Source: Clostridiales bacterium
Lineage (GTDB): Bacteria > Bacillota > Clostridia > Peptostreptococcales > Anaerovoracaceae
NCBI GenBank assembly: GCA_015243575.1
Contig: CP042469.1
Location: forward strand, 186,001 to 250,000
DNA length: 64,000 nucleotides
Direction: 5' to 3'
Shown here piece by piece: positions 25,107-33,388 of the stretch. Both the position numbers and the translations under genes were made by a program. Each line of letters begins with the position of its first letter. The first letter of the stretch is position 1. The notes under the pieces are model-generated. The model saw only the letters and a program-made list of their open reading frames with translations. It had not been told where the DNA came from and ran no database searches.

Positions 25107-27784
25107 TACTTTACTCTTACCCCCTCTGTTGGATCACTGGACTGCGGCAGCCATTGCTTGAAATCTTCCGGTTTTGTGAAGACACCTTCCGGTGGAGCAT
25201 CGGCTCTGGAAACCTTTACAAGGAATGCCCGCAAGGTGTAGGTGCCTACCACATCGTTGAAGGGCGCATCCTCCTTGGTCAGCATGTTAACGTTCATTTC
25301 CTTCCAGCCGTGGGTTTCCGTATTCAGGGTTTCCGGGTTCCAGAAGCGCTCCATGTATACCGTCCCCGGCTTGATTCCCTCAGTGACGGAAGCCAGTGCT
25401 CTGATCTTCCCGCGTTTTGATTCCACCCACGCCCAATCCCCTTCGGAGAGGCCGTAAACGGCGGCGTCCTGGGGATGAATCCAGAGCTCAGGCACGGGGT
25501 AGATCTCCCGAAGCCAGGGAATGTTTCTCAGCGTATTGTGATGGTAGAATGGAATTCTACCGCCGGTCATGACTAGGGGATATTCAGAAGAAAGCGTCCC
25601 GCCGTCCAGAGGACTTTCGTGGGGCTCCAGATAATAGGGGAGGGGATCGTAGTCCTTTGAAGCCGGAGGCAGATCGCAGGGGCTGAAAGGCCGTCCCGTT
25701 CTTGCAAGGGTAATCATGCTTTCCAGATAGATTTCGCATTTCTTTGAGGGCGTGTGAAAGCCTTCGGGCTTGCCGGTTCGTGGATTTTCCTGCTGGTAAA
25801 CATAGTAGGATTTCCATTCTTCAGTGGGCATAAAGACATAGGGCGTTATTTCCTTCAGTTGATCCCATGTCAGGCCTAAACGGCTCAGGAAATGATCGAA
25901 GATCTCATCGACCTTATCCCAATAAGGGAGATCCTTGCCCATATATTCCGCATCAAAGGCCTTGGCGCAGGCTTCGTGGCCTTTATCGCCGCAGCGCTTG
26001 GCAATCATGGACCAGATGACCGTTTCGTCCACGGTTTCCCACAGATGGGTTGCAGCCTGCCTGGCAAATAGCTTGTTGCAGATTTCGATCATCATATCCG
26101 TCTCCAGCCATTCTTCTGTTGGAAGCAGAATGTCCGCATACGCAGAAAAGGAAGTGGGATACATATACATATGTACGATAAAATCAAGCTCCTTTATGGC
26201 TTCTTCCCATCTTTGGCTGTTGGCTACGGCGCCCAGCTTGTTCCCGGAACGCTCGATCCAGACTCTGGGCTTATAGGGCTTTCCTGTCAGGATTGCCTCA
26301 AGGACGCTGGAGGGGTGACCCGCATACCAGATGCCCAGTCCTTTGTATTCATTTCCTCCCAACCGTTTTTTCAGCTGTTCCTGCGGCAGTCTGTCCGCGG
26401 CGATGGGCACGGGATAAAAGGGCATATCGAATACGCCACTCTTGCGGAACCTCTGCAACAAGGCACCCGGCTTTTCCACATTGCCCATGAGCAGGTCGAT
26501 GGTTGCCGCTGCCATTGCAGCCTGAACGGAGTTGGGCGTCTGATCTGTGGCAACGCCCAGCGCAATGCCGCTTGGTGTATTCTTAGCAAACAGGTTGATA
26601 GCCTCTTCGATTTTACTCGCATCCAAAAGGCATAGCTCAGCTGCCTTCTCCAGCGTGAACGGTTCTACGCGCTCCCAAAGAAGCTGAAAGCCGGTCTTAT
26701 ATGCGGCACCGTCCACAAGAAAGCTTCCGTCCAAGGCGGGGGAAAGTTCATCATTCCATGGATATTCCATGGGCTGCATGGTATTTGTCTTGGTATCCCA
26801 AACCATGAAGGTATCGGGGATATCGGGATTGTCGCTGACCTTTGCCCGAACCTGCATCTTTGTACTGACATCCACCAGATAGGGAAGATTGGTCCATTTC
26901 ATTACAAAGTCATGGTCATAGAGCTGATGCTCCAGAATGTAGCGAACCCAGCACAAGAGCAAAGCTACGTCAGAGCCGGGACGGATGGGCAGCCAGATAT
27001 CGGATTTGGCTGCATCCGGCGTAAACCGTGGATCGATCACAACGGTCTTTACGCCGTTGCTGCGCAGGTCCGCAACGGCACCACCGCCTGTGGCAGGGCA
27101 GGAATAGGAAGGCGCGGTCCCCCAGAGAACCAGAGTTTTAATTGGGGTGTCTTCCGGATAGTAAAGCTCCAGAGCATTGGAATCAGCAATACTGGGATCG
27201 TCTCCACCATACATCATCGTATAGGATAACACCCGGGGAAGGTAGCACTGGGCACAGCCCGGTTCAAACCAGTTGGGGGTACCGAAGATGTTGCAGAACC
27301 TTGCGATACTCCAAATCTCGGGATTGCCTCCGCCTCCCGTGGAACAGAATACCGTTTCTGCTCCGTAGTGTTCCCGGGCGTCCATGAGCTTATCTGCGAT
27401 GATGTCCAGCGCTTCGTCCCAGGATATGCGCTTCCATTTGTTCTCTCCCCGTTTTCCGACCCGCATCATCGGATATTTGTTACGGTTTGGATGGTACAGC
27501 GCTTGAATCCCAGAAAGCCCTTTGGCACACATTCTTCCTTTGCTCATAGGATCTTCCGGATTGCCTTCGAGCTTGATGACGCGGCCATTTTTCACGTGTG
27601 CAATCACTCCACAGTTTTGAATGCAGGCCCTGCAGTTGGTTTTAATCTTTTTTACAGATGAAACCGTATTGGCGGTATCTGCTGTTCCTTTCACAAGACT
27701 GCGCCCTGTATCATGGGTTGAAGGAAGACCTCCTATGCGGATTGCATTGAGAATGTCTCCTTTTGCCAATGGTGTTGCTTGCAT
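25106..27784 (-). CDS. Molybdopterin oxidoreductase, DMSO-reductase family, cytoplasmic
   Basis: 892 residues from the ATG at 27784, where AGGAGG (27792-27797) is 7 nt upstream; a longer frame back to 27862 lacks a ribosome site. The N-terminal Cys set CRACIQNC plus CAKG binds a 4Fe-4S cluster. The Mo-ligand region is EPGCAQCYLPRV, suggesting a Cys-ligated molybdenum or tungsten rather than Ser. No Tat signal is present, so the enzyme is cytoplasmic. It belongs to the broad clostridial/Eggerthella-type group that includes acetylene hydratase-like and catechol dehydroxylase-like enzymes; the substrate cannot be named. First gene of a four-gene operon. Confidence 0.87.
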   Translation of the reverse strand: MQATPLAKGDILNAIRIGGLPSTHDTGRSLVKGTADTANTVSSVKKIKTNCRACIQNCGVIAHVKNGRVIKLEGNPEDPMSKGRMCAKGLSGIQALYHPNRNKYPMMRVGKRGENKWKRISWDEALDIIADKLMDAREHYGAETVFCSTGGGGNPEIWSIARFCNIFGTPNWFEPGCAQCYLPRVLSYTMMYGGDDPSIADSNALELYYPEDTPIKTLVLWGTAPSYSCPATGGGAVADLRSNGVKTVVIDPRFTPDAAKSDIWLPIRPGSDVALLLCWVRYILEHQLYDHDFVMKWTNLPYLVDVSTKMQVRAKVSDNPDIPDTFMVWDTKTNTMQPMEYPWNDELSPALDGSFLVDGAAYKTGFQLLWERVEPFTLEKAAELCLLDASKIEEAINLFAKNTPSGIALGVATDQTPNSVQAAMAAATIDLLMGNVEKPGALLQRFRKSGVFDMPFYPVPIAADRLPQEQLKKRLGGNEYKGLGIWYAGHPSSVLEAILTGKPYKPRVWIERSGNKLGAVANSQRWEEAIKELDFIVHMYMYPTSFSAYADILLPTEEWLETDMMIEICNKLFARQAATHLWETVDETVIWSMIAKRCGDKGHEACAKAFDAEYMGKDLPYWDKVDEIFDHFLSRLGLTWDQLKEITPYVFMPTEEWKSYYVYQQENPRTGKPEGFHTPSKKCEIYLESMITLARTGRPFSPCDLPPASKDYDPLPYYLEPHESPLDGGTLSSEYPLVMTGGRIPFYHHNTLRNIPWLREIYPVPELWIHPQDAAVYGLSEGDWAWVESKRGKIRALASVTEGIKPGTVYMERFWNPETLNTETHGWKEMNVNMLTKEDAPFNDVVGTYTLRAFLVKVSRADAPPEGVFTKPEDFKQWLPQSSDPTEGVRVK

Positions 27785-27869
27785 TTTTTGCCTCCTTTGC
27801 GTTGGATGAGAATGCTTGTGTTTTCCTCTCGTGTCAAACAACTGATTGAGAGGGAATAACATCTATGTT

Positions 27870-27894
27870 ACTTTTGAAATATACTTTCAAAAGT
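27870..27894. promoter_or_regulatory. Palindromic operator upstream of the molybdoenzyme operon
   Basis: Perfect 10-bp inverted repeat ACTTTTGAAA-N5-TTTCAAAAGT, about 85 nt before the catalytic-subunit ATG. The 15-mer ATACTTTCAAAAGTT in its right half recurs exactly at 29296-29310, upstream of the ROK regulator. Likely the ROK binding site. Confidence 0.7.
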
Positions 27895-28033
27895 TGACAT
27901 ACTGAAAATTGAAGCAGAAGGGTCATGATGAATGTTGTCTGTCTGCTTCCTAAGCGATATGCTTTATGCAGGTTGATTGATTCGAAAAGATGATGGCGAA
28001 TACCGGCTTGTTATTCCTTCGAAAATTCTGCCG

Positions 28034-29215
28034 CTAAAGATCAAGGAGCGTGCGCTGATAGTTGAAAATTTGCTCCAGCGGAAGAAGTGCTGCGCCCAGA
28101 AGGGAGGCGTTCTCCTTAACACCGGAAGCGAGGATGCGGATGGTTTCATATCCGTAAAAGTTATTCTTCAATTCGAGCTTGGCAATGCCGACTTCAATGA
28201 GACGATCCATATACGCACCAAGATCTCCGCCGATAATGATAAAGGACGGATCGACGCTGAGCAAAATGACATCCAGCCCTGCAAAAAGATGTCTTACATA
28301 TTCTTCAATAATCTTTTCCACAGAGGGAATGCCTGACTCATAATCTTGGAAAAGTTGCCGGAGGTATTCGGTCTCGCTCATATTTTCTGGCTTGCTTTTC
28401 AAAAGAGCGCGCTTCGAGGCGAACAATTCCCAGCATCCGTAACGACCGCAGCTGCAGCGGATTTTCTCGTCGGATACTTTCAGGTGTCCAAATTCCCCGG
28501 CACGTTTATTTCTGCCTCTGAAGAGAAATCGGTCGATGAGGATCCCTGATCCGATTCCTTCCGCGATAGAGACATAGACAAAATTGCTTAAATTACTGCC
28601 CTTTCCCATGAGATATTCGGCATAGGCGGCTGCATTGGCTTCGTTATCAGGGTAGACCTTCAGTCCCAGCTCCTGTTGAAATTCTTTCAGAGAATTGTTT
28701 TTGATATTTAGATTTGGGATGTAATCCAGGATGAGATTGTCAGTATCCACGAGGCCCGGAAAGGCCATTCCCACACCCAGAATTTTGTCTTTTTCAATCT
28801 GATTTCTGTCCATCATTGTAAAAATCTGTTCCCTGATCTGACTGAGGGAAGGCTGGAGCCCCGATTCTATGGAATAAGGGAATTGAGCAGAATCAACTGC
28901 ATCACCCACCAGATTGATCAGCATCACAGAGACATATGAAGGTGATATGCTGACGCCAAAGGAATACCGGACGTTGGGCAAAAGCTTGATAATGACAGGC
29001 TTTCTGCCGCCACTGGAGTCGGCGGTGCCGAAGGTAGCCACGAAGCCTTCTTCTGTCAACGTCTGAATATACGTATTGATTGTCGTATGGCTTACTTGAA
29101 GATGCTTCCCAAGTTCCGCCTTTGTGGTCTCGTGATGTGTCCTGAGGTATTGAAGAATCCTGATATAATTGACCTCACGAATCTGTTCGTGGGTGTAGGT
29201 TTTATTCTTTAACAT
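28034..29215 (-). CDS. ROK-family transcriptional regulator
   Basis: 393 residues. N-terminal winged HTH (TTKAELGKHLQVSHTTINTY, about residues 23-42), then a ROK/NagC sugar-kinase-like domain with the zinc motif CSCGRYGCWE (~265) and IAEGIGSGILID upstream of it. The ATG at 29215 has AAAGGAGT 7 nt upstream; longer in-frame starts lie inside the promoter. ROK regulators usually sense sugars or sugar phosphates. It lies directly upstream of, and on the same strand as, the molybdoenzyme operon, with a shared operator motif at both promoters, so it probably controls both. A sugar-type regulator for a molybdoenzyme is unusual. Confidence 0.88.
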   Translation of the reverse strand: MLKNKTYTHEQIREVNYIRILQYLRTHHETTKAELGKHLQVSHTTINTYIQTLTEEGFVATFGTADSSGGRKPVIIKLLPNVRYSFGVSISPSYVSVMLINLVGDAVDSAQFPYSIESGLQPSLSQIREQIFTMMDRNQIEKDKILGVGMAFPGLVDTDNLILDYIPNLNIKNNSLKEFQQELGLKVYPDNEANAAAYAEYLMGKGSNLSNFVYVSIAEGIGSGILIDRFLFRGRNKRAGEFGHLKVSDEKIRCSCGRYGCWELFASKRALLKSKPENMSETEYLRQLFQDYESGIPSVEKIIEEYVRHLFAGLDVILLSVDPSFIIIGGDLGAYMDRLIEVGIAKLELKNNFYGYETIRILASGVKENASLLGAALLPLEQIFNYQRTLLDL

Positions 29216-29252
29216 TTGTACACTCCTTTGATCTTGTTGGTTCTGCGGATTC

Positions 29253-29281
29253 ATTATATAAAGAATCGGTGCTCTGTACAA
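29253..29281 (-). promoter_or_regulatory. Promoter of the ROK regulator gene
   Basis: On the minus strand: -35 TTGTAC (29281-29276), 17-nt spacer, -10 TATAAT (29258-29253). It is 38 nt upstream of the ATG at 29215. Confidence 0.8.
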
Positions 29282-29289
29282 GAAAATTC

Positions 29290-29310
29290 TGAAAGATACT
29301 TTCAAAAGTT
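29290..29310. promoter_or_regulatory. Second copy of the ROK operator motif
   Basis: TGAAAG then ATACTTTCAAAAGTT. This matches 27875-27895 in 20 of 21 positions. It sits just upstream of the -35 box of the ROK gene promoter and suggests autoregulation. Confidence 0.65.
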
Positions 29311-29439
29311 TTGCCGAGGAATCAGTAAAAAAAGCTATAAGCTATCGTCAAAGAATGGAACTGTGTGTTCCTGGAGACAAAAGCCGGGAAGTAAATTTTT
29401 TATAGGAGAATACATTTGTTTTAAAGTGTCATCGGATTG

Positions 29440-29448
29440 TGTTATAAT
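29440..29448 (+). promoter_or_regulatory. Extended -10 promoter for the helicase-like gene
   Basis: TGTTATAAT: an extended -10 (TGn followed by TATAAT at 29443-29448), with no good -35. It is about 92 nt before the ATG at 29541. The rest of 29216-29540 holds only the divergent promoters and the operator. Confidence 0.6.
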
Positions 29449-29540
29449 GTTTGCGTCGATTGATTTTTCCGCACAAATTCGTCTTACAGTCACAGAGAAA
29501 TCATAGATATAACTGATTTTAATTGTATTAGGTGAGCAGC

Positions 29541-32492
29541 ATGAACGAAAGAGAATCCATTATTTTTCTGCGAGGAATCGACAGAACTGCAGAAATAAAG
29601 AGCATTAAGAATCTGGGAACGTCTTATAGAGTCTCCTTTCATCATTCCGAAGAAGCGGTGAATTTTCATCCCAACGAATTCAGAGCAGAAGTCGTTGTCA
29701 GCTATATGGATCAGTGTGATGGGGTACTTGTCCTGGTGGATGGGCGAGTTGCTGAAGCCTCAAGGCTCTACCAAAGCCAGAATTATTGCAAGGTCATCAA
29801 CGGTGAAACGCGAAGCCTGTTTCCTCTTCGACAGGTTAAATTGATCCCGTGCAAAATAAGAATCAAAAACTTGAAAGCGAAGCTAATCTATCTCGCTGGT
29901 TTTCCAGTGAGAGATGTGGAAGCGCTCTATGATTTCGGTGAGCATTACCGAATCGTTCATAAGGACGGAACAAGATTATTGTGCCCAGCCGCACTGATTC
30001 ACATTGATGTAAAGCGTCCACTGACCGATGAACTGAATTATCTCGCGAAGGTTGCATCCATTCAAGACGACGGCAAGTCCGGTAATCCCGCCAATTTACT
30101 GAGAAAACAATATGAGCAATTGAACTATATTAATTCGGATAGCGTACTGAATTCATACCTGAAACAGATGGCACCGACCCAGATGAAAAATAATCCGGTG
30201 CTCATCTATCCATTTTCCTTTGACTTAAGCCTGAAACAGGCTGTAGAAAAGGTCTTTGAAAGCAAAATCAGCATGATCGAGAGTCCTCCCGGAACAGCAA
30301 AAGAAGAAGCCATACTGAATACGATTGTAAATGCAGTCATGCAGAATAAAACGATAGCCGTAGTATCAAACAGCATTCTCGGTTTGAAAAGTCTGCAAGA
30401 GCGTTTGCATGAAGAAAACTACTCTTTCTTTACCGCTATTGTGGGAAACGATACTTTCTTTTATAATCAGCCCGGCTATCCCGCAGATCTTTCTGAATGG
30501 AAGCGAACAGAAGCAGAACGCAAAAAACTGCTCGCGGAGATCAATCAGTATCGTAAAGAAGCGGTAAGACTGCTTGAAATACAGCAAGAAAAGGCAATTT
30601 TAATGAAAGAGCTTGCAGATCTGACAAAAGAGAAGGAATATTTTGATCATTATCTTGAAACAAATAATCTGAACAACGATGCTGAAAGCTTTGGTTTTCT
30701 TAATAAGATGTCCAGTGACGATCTGATTTCGTTTCTTGCAGACAATGCGATGCAGTTATCAAGAGGCAAAACCTTGAGTTTTATTTCAAAGCTAAAACTA
30801 TTGATAAAATTTGGCTTTTCAGATTTCAGCGCACTGAATGAAAAGAATTTTGAGGTCATGCTCCATCTCCAGAGAATGTATTATGATGCTAAAATTGAAC
30901 TACTAAAGAAGAATACTTACCGTTTGGAAAAAAAGCTTTTGACTAAGGATTTTAGCCGTAAAGTTGTAAGTGCTTCTGAGAAATCCAAAATACTGTTTCA
31001 AGCAGAATTATACGAACGCTATCAGGAACGGATGGATATTCGACCTGCGTTTGATAAAGATACATATGACCAAGATTTTTTTTCCTTTATAAAAGAATAC
31101 CCAGTTGTTTTTTGTTCTCCTGATTCTTTGAGAGGCTGTATTCCGCAGGACTATCTCTTTGATTATATCATTTTGGATGACGCTTCGCAGATTGACCTTG
31201 CCTCGGCATCACTGGCGCTTTCCTGCAGCCGTAATGCAGTAGTGGTCGGAGATGTTCGTCAACAACCTCTTGTTATTGACGCGAACTATCGTGCAAGGAT
31301 CGAGGAGGTGCTGCATCAATATGCGGTCAGTGATGAATTTAATTATAACAGGCACAGCATCTTATCATCGATGGACAAGCTCTTTCGAAGATCCATTGCA
31401 AGGACGGTCTTGCGGGAACATTACCGCTGCCAGCCTCAAATCATTGGATTTTGCAATCAGAAATATTACAATGGGAGCCTGGTTGCGATCTCAGAAGAGG
31501 ATGGCGAAGTCCAGCCGCTGATTTTGCTCAATACGATCTCTGCAAAACACGTAAGGATGATTCCGAAGGAAATTGAAGAGAATGATCAGGTGCGCACAAT
31601 GGAGGCAATCACGGAAGATTTGCTAATCAGGGGAAGTCTTCCCCAGGATCGCATTGATCTGATTGGATATGAGACACCATTTCGAAAGCGCAGTCTGAAA
31701 AGTGGGGGTAAGTATGGTGGAATGCATGAATCTGATATCACATCTAAATATCAGGTGCAGGAGAAGGATATCATGATTTTTTCCGCTGTCCTTGATTTGC
31801 CAAGGCAGGTGGGAGATTCGGGGTGGGATTTTGTAGATGATCCTCGTCAGATCAATGTTACGGTATCGAAAGCAAAACATCAACTTGTAGTAGTGACAAC
31901 AGATTCGTTCAAAAAAAACCAAGGCTCGAGTGTAGGTGATTTGATCCGGTATGCTGAATACCAAACAGTGGCAGAGAATCTTATTAGCAATGAACTGATT
32001 CCCGTTTTTGATTTGGTATACCGGGAGTATACAAAAAGCTTGATGCTCCTGAAATCAAAGATGAAGTATACCGTACGGTATAGAGCAGCGTTTCTGATGA
32101 ACGGCATCATTGAAATGATGCTGAGGGAGCAGCAGTTTGGAAGCTTCTCCTACGCCCACGGGGTACCGCTGCGAATCCTGATCAGGAATTGGGATAAGCT
32201 CACCGAAGAAGAACGAGCCTATGCCCAAAATCCCAGTACCTGTGTTGATTTTGTCATTTATAACCGTTATGATAAACTTCCGATACTGGCTGTAGAGATT
32301 GGCGGCATATCTTACCGCGGAAAGAAGGCTCTTCATTTGATCAGAGATGATATGAAAGAACGCATTCTGGAAAAATATCAAATCGATTTACTTTGGACCT
32401 CGATCAATGAAGGCTGGGAAGGGGATATCCTGAGAAATAAACTGGAAGAGCTTCTGACGGTCGCTGAAGATCAGACGGAGTTCGAAACCTAG
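29541..32492 (+). CDS. SF1 helicase-like protein with eroded motifs, fused to a PD-(D/E)xK-like C-terminal domain
   Basis: 983 residues from the ATG at 29541 (AGGTGA at 29530-29535). The core follows DNA2/NAM7-type SF1 helicases, but key residues are altered. Walker A reads PPGTAKEE (Lys254 kept, the Thr/Ser after it is Glu). Walker B reads ILDDAS (Asp547 where Glu is usual). Motif VI reads NVTVSKAK (Lys777 where the arginine finger is usual). Motif III GDVRQQP and the LREHYRCQPQI element are kept. The C-terminus (about 855-983) has VDFVIY (Asp903) and AVEIGG (Glu919), like DUF2726/very-short-patch-type nuclease folds. A regulatory or defence role is possible but unproven. It stands alone with its own promoter. 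Confidence 0.72.
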   Translation: MNERESIIFLRGIDRTAEIKSIKNLGTSYRVSFHHSEEAVNFHPNEFRAEVVVSYMDQCDGVLVLVDGRVAEASRLYQSQNYCKVINGETRSLFPLRQVKLIPCKIRIKNLKAKLIYLAGFPVRDVEALYDFGEHYRIVHKDGTRLLCPAALIHIDVKRPLTDELNYLAKVASIQDDGKSGNPANLLRKQYEQLNYINSDSVLNSYLKQMAPTQMKNNPVLIYPFSFDLSLKQAVEKVFESKISMIESPPGTAKEEAILNTIVNAVMQNKTIAVVSNSILGLKSLQERLHEENYSFFTAIVGNDTFFYNQPGYPADLSEWKRTEAERKKLLAEINQYRKEAVRLLEIQQEKAILMKELADLTKEKEYFDHYLETNNLNNDAESFGFLNKMSSDDLISFLADNAMQLSRGKTLSFISKLKLLIKFGFSDFSALNEKNFEVMLHLQRMYYDAKIELLKKNTYRLEKKLLTKDFSRKVVSASEKSKILFQAELYERYQERMDIRPAFDKDTYDQDFFSFIKEYPVVFCSPDSLRGCIPQDYLFDYIILDDASQIDLASASLALSCSRNAVVVGDVRQQPLVIDANYRARIEEVLHQYAVSDEFNYNRHSILSSMDKLFRRSIARTVLREHYRCQPQIIGFCNQKYYNGSLVAISEEDGEVQPLILLNTISAKHVRMIPKEIEENDQVRTMEAITEDLLIRGSLPQDRIDLIGYETPFRKRSLKSGGKYGGMHESDITSKYQVQEKDIMIFSAVLDLPRQVGDSGWDFVDDPRQINVTVSKAKHQLVVVTTDSFKKNQGSSVGDLIRYAEYQTVAENLISNELIPVFDLVYREYTKSLMLLKSKMKYTVRYRAAFLMNGIIEMMLREQQFGSFSYAHGVPLRILIRNWDKLTEEERAYAQNPSTCVDFVIYNRYDKLPILAVEIGGISYRGKKALHLIRDDMKERILEKYQIDLLWTSINEGWEGDILRNKLEELLTVAEDQTEFET

Positions 32493-32568
32493 CGGTTTGT
32501 GATTTGATAACGCGTTTTATAGAAAAATTCTATTGTGATTCATCCTTAATTTTCTTTCCTATTTTTTG

Positions 32569-32615
32569 TTGACTCATATTGCTAATACTGATATAATACT
32601 AATACAGTTAGCAAT
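32569..32615 (+). promoter_or_regulatory. Promoter and operator of the marR-ABC exporter operon
   Basis: TTGACT (32569-32574), 17-nt spacer, TATAAT (32592-32597). A perfect 8-bp inverted repeat ATTGCTAA/TTAGCAAT (32578-32585 and 32608-32615) brackets the -10 box, the usual place for MarR autorepression. Confidence 0.82.
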
Positions 32616-32638
32616 TTAATTCGGAAGGAGCTGCGGTA

Positions 32639-33073
32639 ATGGACTATAGGGAATTGGCCATGGAATTGATGAAGACGATGTTTGTGATGAATAAAGCAAG
32701 ACCGCACAAGGAGATTACCGAAGCCATGCATGGTGAATCGTTTGTAATGCGGTATTTAGCCCATCAAAACGACTACGTATTACCCAGCGAAATCAGCAAG
32801 ATTATGGGAATCAGTTCGGCTAGAGTTGCTGCAGCCTTGAACAGTCTTGAGAAAAAGGGACTGATTACGCGGCAGATTGATCCGGAAGACAGAAGACGGA
32901 TTCTGATAACTCTGACTACTGAGGGAAGAGCTTCTGGAATTGAACAGCAGCAGGAAGTATTGGAGAAATTTGCAGGAATGCTTTCTCATCTGGGAGAGCA
33001 TGATGCGAGAGAATACGTTCGGATCGCCGGGCGTCTTGCGGAATATGCGTCTAAGGAATCACACCACGAGTAA
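32639..33073 (+). CDS. MarR-family regulator
   Basis: 144 residues. Winged HTH with PSEISKIMGISSARVAAALN (about residues 50-69) and the wing ITRQIDPEDRRRILITLT. GGAAGGAG lies upstream of the ATG at 32639. The palindromes around its promoter fit autorepression. Two ABC half-exporters follow after 315 nt, the typical layout for MarR-controlled drug efflux. A degenerate repeat begins exactly at its stop codon. Confidence 0.9.
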   Translation: MDYRELAMELMKTMFVMNKARPHKEITEAMHGESFVMRYLAHQNDYVLPSEISKIMGISSARVAAALNSLEKKGLITRQIDPEDRRRILITLTTEGRASGIEQQQEVLEKFAGMLSHLGEHDAREYVRIAGRLAEYASKESHHE

Positions 33074-33130
33074 CAGCAAGCATAACACAGCAGCAAACAT
33101 AACGCAAATAGCAACAAACATAACACAAAC
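33071..33130 (+). repeat. 21-nt degenerate tandem repeat at the marR 3' end
   Basis: Units at 33089-33109 and 33110-33130 (AGCARCAAACATAACRCAAAY, four differences), with a partial copy at 33071-33088. The repeat begins at the marR stop codon. Read in the marR frame, it would encode a Ser/Asn/His/Lys-rich tail after two stop codons. Confidence 0.75.
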
Positions 33131-33388
33131 AGTATTCAGTGAATAAAGAAAAGAAATAGCAGCGAAACTAAAAGCGGTCATATCGTATGGCCGCATATAA
33201 AGAATAAATAGCTAATACTATTAGAAACTAATGAAGTTCGAATTGAATGCCATTAAATAATAGACTACATTATGATGAAAATGGAACGATGCTAAAAATC
33301 GATAGCTGGTAATAAAAATTGCTAGAAGTATCTCATGACCAGAACAAAATTGTGTCAAAAGCGGTGAAATAAAAACGGAGGATATGAT
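33074..33388. other. Spacer between marR and the ABC exporter
   Basis: No gene. It contains the 21-nt repeat and a perfect 13-nt palindrome CTAATA-C-TATTAG at 33212-33224. That palindrome shares CTAATACT with the marR promoter (32582-32589) and is a plausible second MarR site. A ribosome site CGGAGG lies just before 33389. Confidence 0.6.
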
